From the NCBI RefSeq assembly GCF_014651695.1, contig NZ_BMXJ01000001.1, forward strand, positions 869,862-933,861: a DNA stretch of 64,000 nucleotides. The letters run 5' to 3'. Origin of the DNA: Nocardiopsis terrae. GTDB taxonomy: Bacteria; Actinomycetota; Actinomycetes; Streptosporangiales; Streptosporangiaceae. The position numbers were made by a program, and so were the translations under genes. Under the pieces are notes generated by a model. The model worked only from the letters and a program-made list of their open reading frames with translations. It was not told where the DNA came from and searched no databases. Below, piece by piece: positions 47,898-55,748 of this stretch (positions are counted from its first letter, which is position 1; each line of letters opens with the position of its first letter).

Positions 47898-49931
47898 CTA
47901 CTCCTCGCCCTTGGCCACCAGGGTGAGGACGTCGTAGGTGGCGACCGCCTCACCGTCCTGGTCGGTGACGACCGCGTCCCAACGCACCTCGCCGTAGTCC
48001 GCGTTGGTGCGCGGGGTGATCTGCTTCGCGGTCAGCTTCACCCTGATCACCGCGTCCTCCTTCACCGGGGTGAGGAAGCGCAGGTTGTCGACGCCGAAGT
48101 TGGCCAGGACCGGCCCGGGGGCCGGATCGACGAACAGGCCGGCGGCCAGCGACACCACCAGGTACCCGTGTGCCACGATCCCGCCGAACAGCGGGTTGGC
48201 GGCGGCTGCCTCCTCGTCGGTGTGCGCGTAGAACGTGTCACCGGTGAACTCGGCGAAGTGGTCGATGTCCGCGCGGGTCACCGTGCGTTCGGCGGACTCG
48301 ACGGTGTCGCCGATTCGCAGCTCGGTCAGGTCCTTGCGGAACGGGTGCACCTCGCCGACCATGCGGCGCGAACCCGTGGTCCAGTGCCCGGTGATCGCGG
48401 TGAGCATGTCGGGCGAACCCTGGACGGCGGTGCGCTGCATGTGGTGCTTGACGCCGCGCACACCGCCCATCTCCTCGCCGCCGCCGGCGCGGCCGGGGCC
48501 GCCGTGCACCAGGACGGGCAGCGGTGAACCGTGGCCGGTGGACTCCTTGGCGTCCTCCCGGTTGAGCACCAGGATGCGGCCGTGCCAGGGGGCGACGCCC
48601 AGGACGACCTCGCGGGCGACGTCCTCGTCGTTGGTGACCAGGGAGCCGACCAGGCTGCCCCGGCCGCGTGCGGCGAGCTCGACCGCCTCGTCCACGGTGT
48701 CGTAGGTGATGACGGTGCTGACCGGGCCGAAGGCCTCGACCTCGTGCGGCTCCTTCGCGCCGGGCTCGGCACGGAGCAGGATCGGCGACATGAAGGCGCC
48801 GGACTCGTCGTCGGCGCCGGTCACCTCGACTCGCTCGGGGTCGCCGAACACCAGCTCGCTGGAGGTGCGCAGGGCCTTGACCGCCTTGCGGACCTCCTCG
48901 CGCTGGTCGAGGGAGACCAGCGCGCCCACGCGGGTGTCGGGGTTGTCGGCGGCGCCCACCACGGCCTTGGACAGGCGGTCGGTGAGGGCCTCGGTGACGG
49001 CTCCGGCCATGGCGGAGGGCACGATGACCCGGCGGATGGCGGTGCACTTCTGTCCGGCCTTGACGGTCATCTCCGTCACGACCTGCTTGACGTACAGGTC
49101 GAACTCGGGGTCCTCGACGGTCACGTCCGGGCCGAGGATCGAGCAGTTGAGGGAGTCGGCCTCCACGTTGAGCTGGACGCCGCCGCTGACCACGTTCGGG
49201 TGGTTGCGCAGGATCGCTCCGGTGGCGGCGGACCCGGTGAAGCCCACGACGTCCTGCGGGCCGAGGGCGTCGAGCAGGCCCCGGTGGCTGCCGACGAGGA
49301 GTTGGATCGAGCCCTCCGGCATGAGACCGGACTCGACCATCCGCTTCACGACGGCGACCGTTAGGTAGGCGGTCTGGCCGGCGGGTTTGACGATGCTGGG
49401 CAGGCCCGCGAGGAAGGCCGGCGCGAGCTTCTCCAACATCCCCCAGACGGGGAAGTTGAACGCGTTGATCTGCACCGCGACGCCGGGGCGGGAGGTGTAG
49501 ACGTGCTGGGCGACGAAGGTGCCGCCCTTGCTGAGGGGTTCGAGGGGCCCGTCGAGGATGACGGTGGAGTTGGGGAGTTCGCGTCGGCCCTTGCTGGAGA
49601 AGCTGAAGAGGGTGCCGAAACCGCCGTCGACGTCCACCGCGGTGTCGCGCTTGGTGGCGCCGGTCCGGTGGGAGAGGGCGTAGAACTCGTCCTTGTACCC
49701 CATGAGGTGCTTGGCGACCTCCTTGAGGGCGTTCGCCCGCTGGTGGAAGGTGAGCGCGCGCAGCGCGGGCCCGCCGACCTCACGCGCGTACCCGACCATC
49801 GCGGCCACGTCGGGGCCGTTCTTCGAGATCCGTGCGACGGTCTCACCGGTGTTCGCGTCGGCCAGGGGCGCGCCCTCGTCCGCGGGGGCGAACCACGACC
49901 CCTGTGCGTAGCTCTCCAGTACTTCGGACAC
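47898..49931 (-). CDS. paaZ: PaaZ: oxepin-CoA hydrolase/3-oxo-5,6-dehydrosuberyl-CoA semialdehyde dehydrogenase
   Basis: A 677-residue fusion that opens the oxepin ring and oxidises the resulting aldehyde in aerobic phenylacetate degradation. The N-terminal aldehyde dehydrogenase domain (about residues 1-520) has the VVGFTGSAATGAILRNH cofactor loop and the catalytic cysteine in TVKAGQKCTAIRRVIV. The C-terminal MaoC-like hot-dog hydratase (about 530-677) has DIDHFAEFTGDTFYAHTDEE and FGGIVAHGYLVVSLAAGLFV. GTG 49931 gives VSEVLESYAQGSWFAP, the usual start. No other paa genes are in the window, so the pathway must be completed elsewhere. A TetR-type palindrome lies 41 bp upstream. Confidence 0.95.
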   Translation of the reverse strand: MSEVLESYAQGSWFAPADEGAPLADANTGETVARISKNGPDVAAMVGYAREVGGPALRALTFHQRANALKEVAKHLMGYKDEFYALSHRTGATKRDTAVDVDGGFGTLFSFSSKGRRELPNSTVILDGPLEPLSKGGTFVAQHVYTSRPGVAVQINAFNFPVWGMLEKLAPAFLAGLPSIVKPAGQTAYLTVAVVKRMVESGLMPEGSIQLLVGSHRGLLDALGPQDVVGFTGSAATGAILRNHPNVVSGGVQLNVEADSLNCSILGPDVTVEDPEFDLYVKQVVTEMTVKAGQKCTAIRRVIVPSAMAGAVTEALTDRLSKAVVGAADNPDTRVGALVSLDQREEVRKAVKALRTSSELVFGDPERVEVTGADDESGAFMSPILLRAEPGAKEPHEVEAFGPVSTVITYDTVDEAVELAARGRGSLVGSLVTNDEDVAREVVLGVAPWHGRILVLNREDAKESTGHGSPLPVLVHGGPGRAGGGEEMGGVRGVKHHMQRTAVQGSPDMLTAITGHWTTGSRRMVGEVHPFRKDLTELRIGDTVESAERTVTRADIDHFAEFTGDTFYAHTDEEAAAANPLFGGIVAHGYLVVSLAAGLFVDPAPGPVLANFGVDNLRFLTPVKEDAVIRVKLTAKQITPRTNADYGEVRWDAVVTDQDGEAVATYDVLTLVAKGEE

Positions 49932-49971
49932 GTGACGGTCCTCTCCTCGGTGTGGGTCTCTGGGAACAGTA

Positions 49972-49993
49972 TTACAGACCGATCGGTCAGTAA
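49972..49993. promoter_or_regulatory. TetR/PaaR-type operator before paaZ
   Basis: The core GACCGATCGGTC (49977-49988) is a perfect 12-bp palindrome flanked by TTAC and GTAA, so the symmetry extends to 22 bp with one mismatch pair. Its position, 41 bp before the paaZ start, fits repression by a phenylacetyl-CoA-responsive TetR regulator. Confidence 0.6.
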
Positions 49994-50089
49994 ATAGCCC
50001 CGCAGCTGCGGAAGTACGCCTCACCAGCACTTTCACCAACAGGTCCGGGCTGCCCGCCTGGCCCGTGCAGGGGTGCTTGGCGTGGCCCC

Positions 50090-50458
50090 GTGACCAGCTA
50101 CGCCCGGATGTACCGTCTTGGTTTCACGCCCTGGGAGCGCTACGGCCCCGCAGCCGACGCACAGCTCCGGTCCTGGCTCGACCGCGAGGCCGAGGAGCGC
50201 CCGAACGGCCCCGGCTGGGCACTGGACATCGGTTGTGGACACGGGCAGTTCACCCCCGAGATCGCCCGGTACGGCTGGGAGGCGGTGGGCGCCGACCTCG
50301 TGCCCGAGGCGATCGGGGCCGCCCGGCGCAAGGGGCCGACGGAGGTCGCCTACGTCGTCGGTGACGCGGCCGACCTGGGCGCCTTCGATCTCTTTGTCGA
50401 CATCGGCTGCTTCCAGGGGCTCGACACGGCTCAGCGGACCGCGGAGGGGACCGGATGA
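50090..50458 (+). pseudogene. Truncated SAM-dependent methyltransferase
   Basis: A 122-codon frame with the start of a class I methyltransferase. YGPAADAQLRSWLDREAEE is followed by the SAM-binding motif I GWALDIGCGHGQFTPEIARY, motif II EAVGADLVPEAIGAARRKG, and the acidic block YVVGDAADLGAFDLFVDIGC. It stops after LDTAQRTAEGTG, where homologues continue for another 80-100 residues, so the C-terminal half is missing. A small unrelated membrane-protein gene follows within 81 bp. I read it as a decayed gene; a minimal functional form is unlikely. The start is GTG 50090. Confidence 0.6.
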
Positions 50459-50538
50459 CCCGGAGGCCTTCCGGTGGGGCAACCGTGAGGGTGACGCGGT
50501 CGTCCTACGTGGACACCCCCGAAGCCGAGGAGAGTCCC

Positions 50539-50835
50539 ATGTCCCCCGTCCAGATCATCCGCCTGGCGGCCCTCGCGTTGGTCGCCGGTGGTGCAGCCCT
50601 CGGCTTGGTGCCCAGCGGGCCGTGCGGGTCGGGGTGGCTGACCCTCCCGGCCGGTACTGACGAGCTCCACGGGTGGTTCGTCATGGGGGAGGCGCCCGAC
50701 CTGGTGATGGTGACGTGTGGAGCGGCCATGGCTCCGGCGGGGTCGTGGGCGATCGCGTTGATCGTGATCGGAGCGGTCCTCTTGGTGGGAGCCCGGCTCA
50801 ACGCCCCGTCCCGGCCGAGGACGCCGGAGCCGTAG
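50539..50835 (+). CDS. Small two-helix membrane protein
   Basis: A 98-residue hypothetical protein with an N-terminal helix (IIRLAALALVAGGAALGLV), a loop containing Cys-Gly and Trp residues (PSGPCGSGWLTLPAGTDELH), an amphipathic middle and a second helix (WAIALIVIGAVLLVGARL). AGGAGAG lies close before ATG 50539, which fixes the start. I recognise no family. The cysteines at the loop and in MVTCGAAMAPAG could pair outside the membrane. It stands alone on the plus strand after the truncated methyltransferase. In the 289 bp that follow I see only a weak GTCGACNN copy (51045-51060). Confidence 0.6.
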   Translation: MSPVQIIRLAALALVAGGAALGLVPSGPCGSGWLTLPAGTDELHGWFVMGEAPDLVMVTCGAAMAPAGSWAIALIVIGAVLLVGARLNAPSRPRTPEP

Positions 50836-51124
50836 GGCCTCGCCGAGCGTCCGACGACGGGCCCCGGGACCGGCGGGTCCCGGACCACCGCACCGTGTGA
50901 GGGCGCCCCCGGGTCCGGCGCAGCTACGGGTACTCGCACGGACCGGGTACCTGCACGGGCAAGGCGGCGACACCCGGTGCCCGAGCAGGCAAGGGGGCGC
51001 ACCGAAAACCGGGACGACCAAGCCGAAACCATTCATGGATTTGTCGACAAACCGACCGGGAGAGGACCCCCGGCGGCGGGTTCCCTCCCCCGCCCCGTCC
51101 GGGCGCCTCGTACCCGCGCGGTCC

Positions 51125-51646
51125 CTAACGTGTCAGGGACAGTACCTCGGCGCCCGGCAGTTCGGCCAGCAGCGGCCCGGGGACCCGCAGCTTGGACCCG
51201 CGCAGCCCGCTGCCCACCACCACCCACGGGGTGTCGTACACCCTCTTGTCCACCAGGATCGGCCAGCCGCGCGGCACCCCGAACGGGGTGATGCCGCCGT
51301 ACTCCATGCCGGTCAGTCCGGTGGCCTCGTCCATCGGGGCGAACGAGGCCTTCCGTGCGCCCAGGTGGCGCCGGAGGACACCGTTGACGTCGGCCCGGTC
51401 CGTGGCCAGCACCATGCACGCCGCGTACGTCACCTCACCGCCGCGCTTGGCGGACAGCACCACGCAGTTCGCGCTGGTGTCCAGGGCCAGCCCGTAGGCC
51501 TCGCAGAACTCCGCCGTGTCCGCGAGGTCCGGGTCGATCGAGGCGGCCCGGACCGAACCGTCGAAGGGGGCGATGGCCTCGCGCACCGGCTCGGCCGTCA
51601 GTTCCGGGTGGTCGTGTGCCGCTACCCATTCGATCCGCTCCGCCAT
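51125..51646 (-). CDS. YbaK/ProX-type aminoacyl-tRNA deacylase
   Basis: A 173-residue protein of the YbaK/EbsC/ProX superfamily, which hydrolyses mischarged aminoacyl-tRNAs in trans (Cys-tRNAPro or Ala-tRNAPro, for example). ANCVVLSAKRGGEVTYAACM corresponds to the beta-strand carrying the conserved core. RRHLGARKASFAPMDEATGL supplies the helix and the conserved Lys, GGITPFGVPRGWPILVDKRV the substrate-pocket GxxxPxG loop, and VVVGSGLRGSKLRVPGPLLA the terminal motif. ATG 51646 follows GGGAGCGG. It is divergent from the PASTA pseudokinase (198 bp between starts). Which tRNA it edits cannot be read from sequence. Confidence 0.85.
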   Translation of the reverse strand: MAERIEWVAAHDHPELTAEPVREAIAPFDGSVRAASIDPDLADTAEFCEAYGLALDTSANCVVLSAKRGGEVTYAACMVLATDRADVNGVLRRHLGARKASFAPMDEATGLTGMEYGGITPFGVPRGWPILVDKRVYDTPWVVVGSGLRGSKLRVPGPLLAELPGAEVLSLTR

Positions 51647-51844
51647 GGCCGCTCCCCGTTCCCGTACCGATCCGCGTTCCCGCTTCCGTGCGCCACCATG
51701 ATGCCGCACGCGGCGGGGCGCGATGCGGCGCCGAGCAGGACCAGGGCGGGGTGGTCGCGGGTTGACTCCACCGAGACGCTCACTGTCCGTATCCGGCCTG
51801 ATAGAGGGCTCTGTGCGGGGATTTGTCACCGTACAATCCGACAC

Positions 51845-53650
51845 ATGGAGTCCCCCACCCCCTCCCCCCTCTCCGGCGTCACGCTGCACGGACGTGTGCT
51901 CATCGGCGCGCGGGTCGGCGGCGACGGCTCGGTTTCCGTCCACGAAGGGCACGACACGGTGGCGGACCAGCCCGTCACGGTCACCCTCCTCGGTCCGGAA
52001 CCGGCCGCCGATCCAGCCATCGCGCACGCCTTCCTCGGCCGTGCCCAGACCTTCGCGGGCCTCACCGCGCCCAACCTCGTGCGTGTCCTGGGAGACGGAC
52101 AGGACGGGGAGCACGTGTACGCGGTTACCGAGCACACGCCGGGGGACACCCTCGCCGAGGTGCTCGGCGGGGGTGAGCGGGGACTGCGCTACAGCCCGCA
52201 CATGGCGCTCTCGATCGTCGCCGACGTTCTCGCGGCCCTCCACCCGGCGCACGACGAGGGGCTGGTGCACGGCGCCCTGAGCCCGGACAACGTCGTCCTG
52301 GACGACGACGGCGGGGTGACGGTCACCGGTTTCCGGTTGGTGGGGGTCGAGGAGGCGACCCCGCGCACGGACGTGCACGCCGTCGGGATGCTCCTGCACA
52401 CCCTGCTGACGGGAGCGCTCCGGGCCGCGGACAGCGCTCCGCTGCGCCCCTCGGCCACGGTCCCCGGCCTGCCGCCGGACCTGGACATGCTGGTCGCCAA
52501 CGCCACCGAACCGAACCCGCGCTACCGTCCGCGTGACGCCGGACAGTACCTCACCCTGGTCGAGCAGGTCCTGAGGTCACTCCCCCGGCCCCAGGACCCG
52601 GCCGCCGCCACCCAGCCGATCCCGGTGGCGGGTTCCGACGCGGAGACCGGGCCGTCCGCGCACCGGGCCGGGGACGGTACCGACGAGGACCGCCCCGCCC
52701 CCTGGCGCCGTTTCCCGGTACTGGCGGCCGCGGGGGTCCTCGTGCTGGCGCTCTTCGCCGCGGGGTGGGCCCTGGCCCCCGACGAGGCGGTCGAACTCCC
52801 CGACCTCGCCGGGTTCTCCCCGGAGATGGCGGAGGCGGAACTGGCCGCCCTCGAACTCGACCTCTCCTTCACCTACGAGGACGCCTACAGCGACGGTGTC
52901 GAACCCGGCGAGGTGGCTTCCACCGACCCCGCCGCGGGCACGGAGCTGGAGGCCGGCGGGTCGGTCGTCCTGGCGCTCTCCGTCGGCCCCCGGCACGTCG
53001 GGGTCCCGGACGTCGTGGGCGGTACCGAGAACGAGGCCCGCAACCTCCTGCGGGAGGCCGGTTTCACCGTTGTGGAAGTGGTGCAGGAGCACTCGGCGGA
53101 GGAGACCCCGGGGACCGTGCTGTCCTCCGAGCCGGAGGCGGGCGAGACCGGTGACCGCGAGGAGACGGTGACCCTGCACGTCAGTGAGGGTGTCATCGTC
53201 CCCGACCTGATGGGCATGGGGCGGACGGAGGCGTCCGACGCGCTTGGCGGGATCGGTCTGTCCGTCACCGTCGTGGAGGCCCCCAGCGGCTCCGTCCCCG
53301 AGGGCGGGATCAGTGGTCAGGACCCCGAACCCGGCGCGATCCTGCCCGAGGACGGCACGGTCACGATCACCGTCTCCACCGGGCCCGAGGAGGTCGTGGT
53401 GGAACCCGAGGAGCCCGAGGAAGCGGAGGAGGAGCCGGCTGAGCCCGAGGAGGGGCCGGACGACGACGCTGAGCAGGAGTCTCAGGGAGCTTCCTGCTCC
53501 GGTGAGTCCTGGGACCCCCGGACGGTCTACGACGAGGGTGACCGGGTGCACTTCGGGGGCCGGGTGTACGAGGCCCGCTGGTGGATCCAGGGGATTCCGC
53601 CGACCGTCGGCGGGGAGTGGGGTGCCTGGTCCGACCAGGGGCCCTGTTGA
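51845..53650 (+). CDS. PASTA pseudokinase with C-terminal carbohydrate-binding-like domain
   Basis: A 601-residue envelope protein. A kinase-like domain (about residues 8-260) lacks catalytic residues: the HRD loop reads HGALSPDNVVL, DFG reads TGF, and no glycine loop or catalytic Lys is evident. One membrane helix (about 290-310, PVLAAAGVLVLALFAAGWAL) leads to three PASTA domains (about 316-381, 384-449, 450-515). A Glu/Pro-rich spacer follows, and then a cysteine-bounded C-terminal module (about 548-601, CSGESWDPRTVYDEGDRVHF, ending SDQGPC) resembling CBM5/12 chitin-binding domains. PASTA domains bind peptidoglycan or lipid II, so a catalytically dead wall sensor or scaffold is inferred. 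ATG 51845 opens MESPTPSPLSG. Confidence 0.85.
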   Translation: MESPTPSPLSGVTLHGRVLIGARVGGDGSVSVHEGHDTVADQPVTVTLLGPEPAADPAIAHAFLGRAQTFAGLTAPNLVRVLGDGQDGEHVYAVTEHTPGDTLAEVLGGGERGLRYSPHMALSIVADVLAALHPAHDEGLVHGALSPDNVVLDDDGGVTVTGFRLVGVEEATPRTDVHAVGMLLHTLLTGALRAADSAPLRPSATVPGLPPDLDMLVANATEPNPRYRPRDAGQYLTLVEQVLRSLPRPQDPAAATQPIPVAGSDAETGPSAHRAGDGTDEDRPAPWRRFPVLAAAGVLVLALFAAGWALAPDEAVELPDLAGFSPEMAEAELAALELDLSFTYEDAYSDGVEPGEVASTDPAAGTELEAGGSVVLALSVGPRHVGVPDVVGGTENEARNLLREAGFTVVEVVQEHSAEETPGTVLSSEPEAGETGDREETVTLHVSEGVIVPDLMGMGRTEASDALGGIGLSVTVVEAPSGSVPEGGISGQDPEPGAILPEDGTVTITVSTGPEEVVVEPEEPEEAEEEPAEPEEGPDDDAEQESQGASCSGESWDPRTVYDEGDRVHFGGRVYEARWWIQGIPPTVGGEWGAWSDQGPC

Positions 53651-53686
53651 GGCCGCCGCGCCGTCCACCGCGGCACGGGTCCGGCG

Positions 53687-54529
53687 TCAGCCCCCGGGGG
53701 CGAAGTCGGCGGCGTGGTCGCGGGCCCAGTCCCGGAAGGTGAGGGCGGGGCGGCCGAGGACCCGGGAGACGTCCTCGGAGACGGGTTCCGGGACGTCGCC
53801 GTTCTCGGACCAGTGCCCGATGATCTGGTCAGCGAAGTCCTCGCCCACCGCCTCGGCCAGTTCGGCCCGGGCCTCGTCCAGCGGCTGCTCCTCCCAGCGC
53901 GCGTGGACGCCGATCGTCTCGCCGAGCACACGCACCTGCTCGGCCTGGCTGATCACCTCGGGTCCGGTGGCCACGTAGGCCCGGCCGACGTGCGCGTCGT
54001 CGATCAGCGCCCGTACCGCCACCGCGGCCAGGTCCCGCTCGTGCACCACGGAGCGCCGGATGCTTCCGAACGGCGCGCGGACCACCCCGCGGTGGACCTG
54101 GTCGGACCAGGCCAGCGCGTTCGCGGCGAACCCGCCGCCGCGGATGAAGGTCCACTCGCGGACCGACTTCCGGACCGCCCGCTCCACGCTCCCCCAGACC
54201 CCGCCGTCCCCCTCCGTCGCGCCGGTCGAGGACAGGTGGACCACCCGGTCGACGTGCCCGCCCAGAGCGGCGACGACCTCCGCCGCGCCCTCGGCGGCCT
54301 CGTCGGTTCCGGGCCACACCAGGTACGCGGCACAAGCGCCCTCGGCGGCGGCGGAGACGTCCTCGGGGCTGGTGGTGTCACCCGCGACCACCTCCACCCC
54401 CTCCGGTAGCCCCGCACGTGCCGGGTCCCGGGTCAGGGCGCGTACCGGGACGCCCTCCGCGAGCAGCCCCGACACCACGTGGCGTCCGGTGTTCCCTGTG
54501 GCTCCGGTGACCAGAATCGGCTGTGTCAT
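53687..54529 (-). CDS. NmrA-type NAD(P)-binding oxidoreductase
   Basis: A 280-residue atypical short-chain dehydrogenase. It opens MTQPILVTGATGNTGRHVVSG with the GxxGxxG dinucleotide motif. DTTSPEDVSAAAEGACAAYL, RVVHLSSTGATEGDGGVWGS and WTFIRGGGFAANALAWSDQV match the NmrA/QOR2 subgroup, which uses or senses NADP(H). The active-site Tyr-Lys pair is not evident, so a regulatory or quinone-reductase role is possible. ATG 54529 is preceded by GGAGAC. The terminal WARDHAADFAPGG is normal. No operon partner is visible. Confidence 0.82.
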   Translation of the reverse strand: MTQPILVTGATGNTGRHVVSGLLAEGVPVRALTRDPARAGLPEGVEVVAGDTTSPEDVSAAAEGACAAYLVWPGTDEAAEGAAEVVAALGGHVDRVVHLSSTGATEGDGGVWGSVERAVRKSVREWTFIRGGGFAANALAWSDQVHRGVVRAPFGSIRRSVVHERDLAAVAVRALIDDAHVGRAYVATGPEVISQAEQVRVLGETIGVHARWEEQPLDEARAELAEAVGEDFADQIIGHWSENGDVPEPVSEDVSRVLGRPALTFRDWARDHAADFAPGG

Positions 54530-54665
54530 GGTCCGTCTCCTCTCGGTGGGCCGGGAGGGGTCTCCCCGGCCGGGCGCCCCGGAGGCGCCCACGGACCACA
54601 CAACTGCCTAAACCAATGTTGAGGTCAAGTCCCGGCGGAGGCGGCGCACCCGACGGCGGCAAGCC

Positions 54666-54899
54666 CTAGAGACCCTCCGCGTCCCGGGCCAGCTCGCCGA
54701 AGTGGGCGACCGCGGCCCCCAGGGCGAAGTGCGCGGCCTGGTGCTCGGTCATCGGGACGATCCCCGCGGGGATCTGGACCCTGAACGGGAAGTCGTCCTC
54801 GGGTCGGATCCGGAAGTCGTCGATCACCCCCTGGGACAGCAGGAGGGTCAGGGCCTCGCGGACGTGGCCGGTGCGGTTGTCTGACGCCCAGATCGACAT
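54666..54899 (-). CDS. Conserved-type small hypothetical protein
   Basis: A 77-residue soluble protein: MSIWASDNRTGHVREALTLL, then SQGVIDDFRIRPEDDFPFRV, and a helical C-terminus (MTEHQAAHFALGAAVAHFGE). I do not recognise a family. Codon use is typical of the genome and the start ATG 54899 is unambiguous, so it is probably expressed. Between it and the NmrA gene lie 136 bp with nothing to note. A hairpin at 54933 separates it from the OhrR-like gene upstream on the same strand. Confidence 0.55.
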   Translation of the reverse strand: MSIWASDNRTGHVREALTLLLSQGVIDDFRIRPEDDFPFRVQIPAGIVPMTEHQAAHFALGAAVAHFGELARDAEGL

Positions 54900-54932
54900 G
54901 TGACCACGTTAACCCGGAACGGTCCGGAAGAA

Positions 54933-54968
54933 CCGGTGCGGGCGGGCTCCGAAGTCCGCCCGCACCGG
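54933..54968 (-). terminator. Hairpin downstream of the OhrR-like gene
   Basis: A perfect 13-bp stem (54933-54945 with 54956-54968) and a 10-nt loop, between the OhrR-like gene and the small hypothetical gene. Confidence 0.75.
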
Positions 54969-55027
54969 CTTTCCGCAGGCAGGGAGAGGACGGGCACGAC
55001 CCCCGTGGTGTCCGTCTCCTGCCGTGT

Positions 55028-55062
55028 CCGCGGCCGTCAGCGTCCCCCGACGGCGGCCGCGG
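55028..55062 (-). terminator. Proximal terminator of the OhrR-like gene
   Basis: Arms CCGCGGCCGTC and GACGGCGGCCGCGG pair with a 3-nt bulge, directly after the stop at 55081 on the minus strand. Confidence 0.65.
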
Positions 55063-55080
55063 AGCGGGAACGCCCAGCCC

Positions 55081-55566
55081 TCAGGGCTCCTCGACGACGC
55101 GGGCCTCCCCCGCGAGGACGTGGGCGGTCAGTCGGCGCAGGGAGAGTCTGGTGGCCTCGAACTCCTCCTCGGGCAGGTCGATGACCCGCCCGACGGCCTC
55201 CGGGACGCCGCGGGCGCGTACCCGTAGCGCGGCCCCCTCCTCGGTGGGCAGGACCCGCACCGAGCGCTCGTCGGCGGGATCCCGGTCCCGGCGCAGGAGG
55301 CCGTTGGTCTCCAGGCGCTTGAGCAGCGGTGTGAGCGTTCCGTAGTCGAGTTGGAGCACCGCCCCGATCTCCTTGACCGAACATTCCCCGCGTTCCCACA
55401 GCAGCATCATCACGAGGTACTGCGGATAGGTGAGGCCGAGCGGAGCCAGGAGAGGACGGTAGAGGTTCGTGACGGCACGCGAGGCGGCGTACAGCGCGAA
55501 GCACATCTGCTCGTCGACTGCCGGGAGTTCGAAGTCGCCCGCGGGGGCTGGGGATCGGTCGGGCAT
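55081..55566 (-). CDS. OhrR-like MarR-family peroxide regulator
   Basis: A 161-residue winged-helix repressor. The N-terminus carries the OhrR redox cysteine at about residue 22 (EQMCFALYAASRAV, matching LCFALYxASxA). PLLAPLGLTYPQYLVMMLLW leads into the DNA-binding wing: VKEIGAVLQLDYGTLTPLLK is the recognition helix and RDPADERSVRVLPTEEG the wing. OhrR proteins release DNA when this cysteine is oxidised by organic hydroperoxides and normally control an adjacent ohr peroxidase gene. No ohr is in the window, so the target is remote or the gene controls only itself. ATG 55566 is the start. An inverted-repeat operator candidate lies 41 bp upstream. Confidence 0.85.
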   Translation of the reverse strand: MPDRSPAPAGDFELPAVDEQMCFALYAASRAVTNLYRPLLAPLGLTYPQYLVMMLLWERGECSVKEIGAVLQLDYGTLTPLLKRLETNGLLRRDRDPADERSVRVLPTEEGAALRVRARGVPEAVGRVIDLPEEEFEATRLSLRRLTAHVLAGEARVVEEP

Positions 55567-55606
55567 CACACAACATCGTAGTAACCGCGCACCCGATGTC
55601 AAAGCC

Positions 55607-55626
55607 CACAATTGCCTTGTGCACAA
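55607..55626. promoter_or_regulatory. OhrR-type operator candidate
   Basis: CACAATTGCCTTGTG (arms CACAA/TTGTG) overlaps the perfect palindrome TTGTGCACAA (55617-55626), just upstream of the OhrR-like gene. It resembles the AT-rich OhrR consensus TACAATTNNATTGTA. Autoregulation is inferred. Confidence 0.5.
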
Positions 55627-55748
55627 GCAAAAAAGGGACGTCGGGAACAGGGGTGTTCACAAGTGTTCAGAAGTACACAGGAAAGCGCCGGTGCGGACGG
55701 ACCGCACCGGCGCCACACCCCGAACGGGGCCTGCTCGACCCTGCCCGA

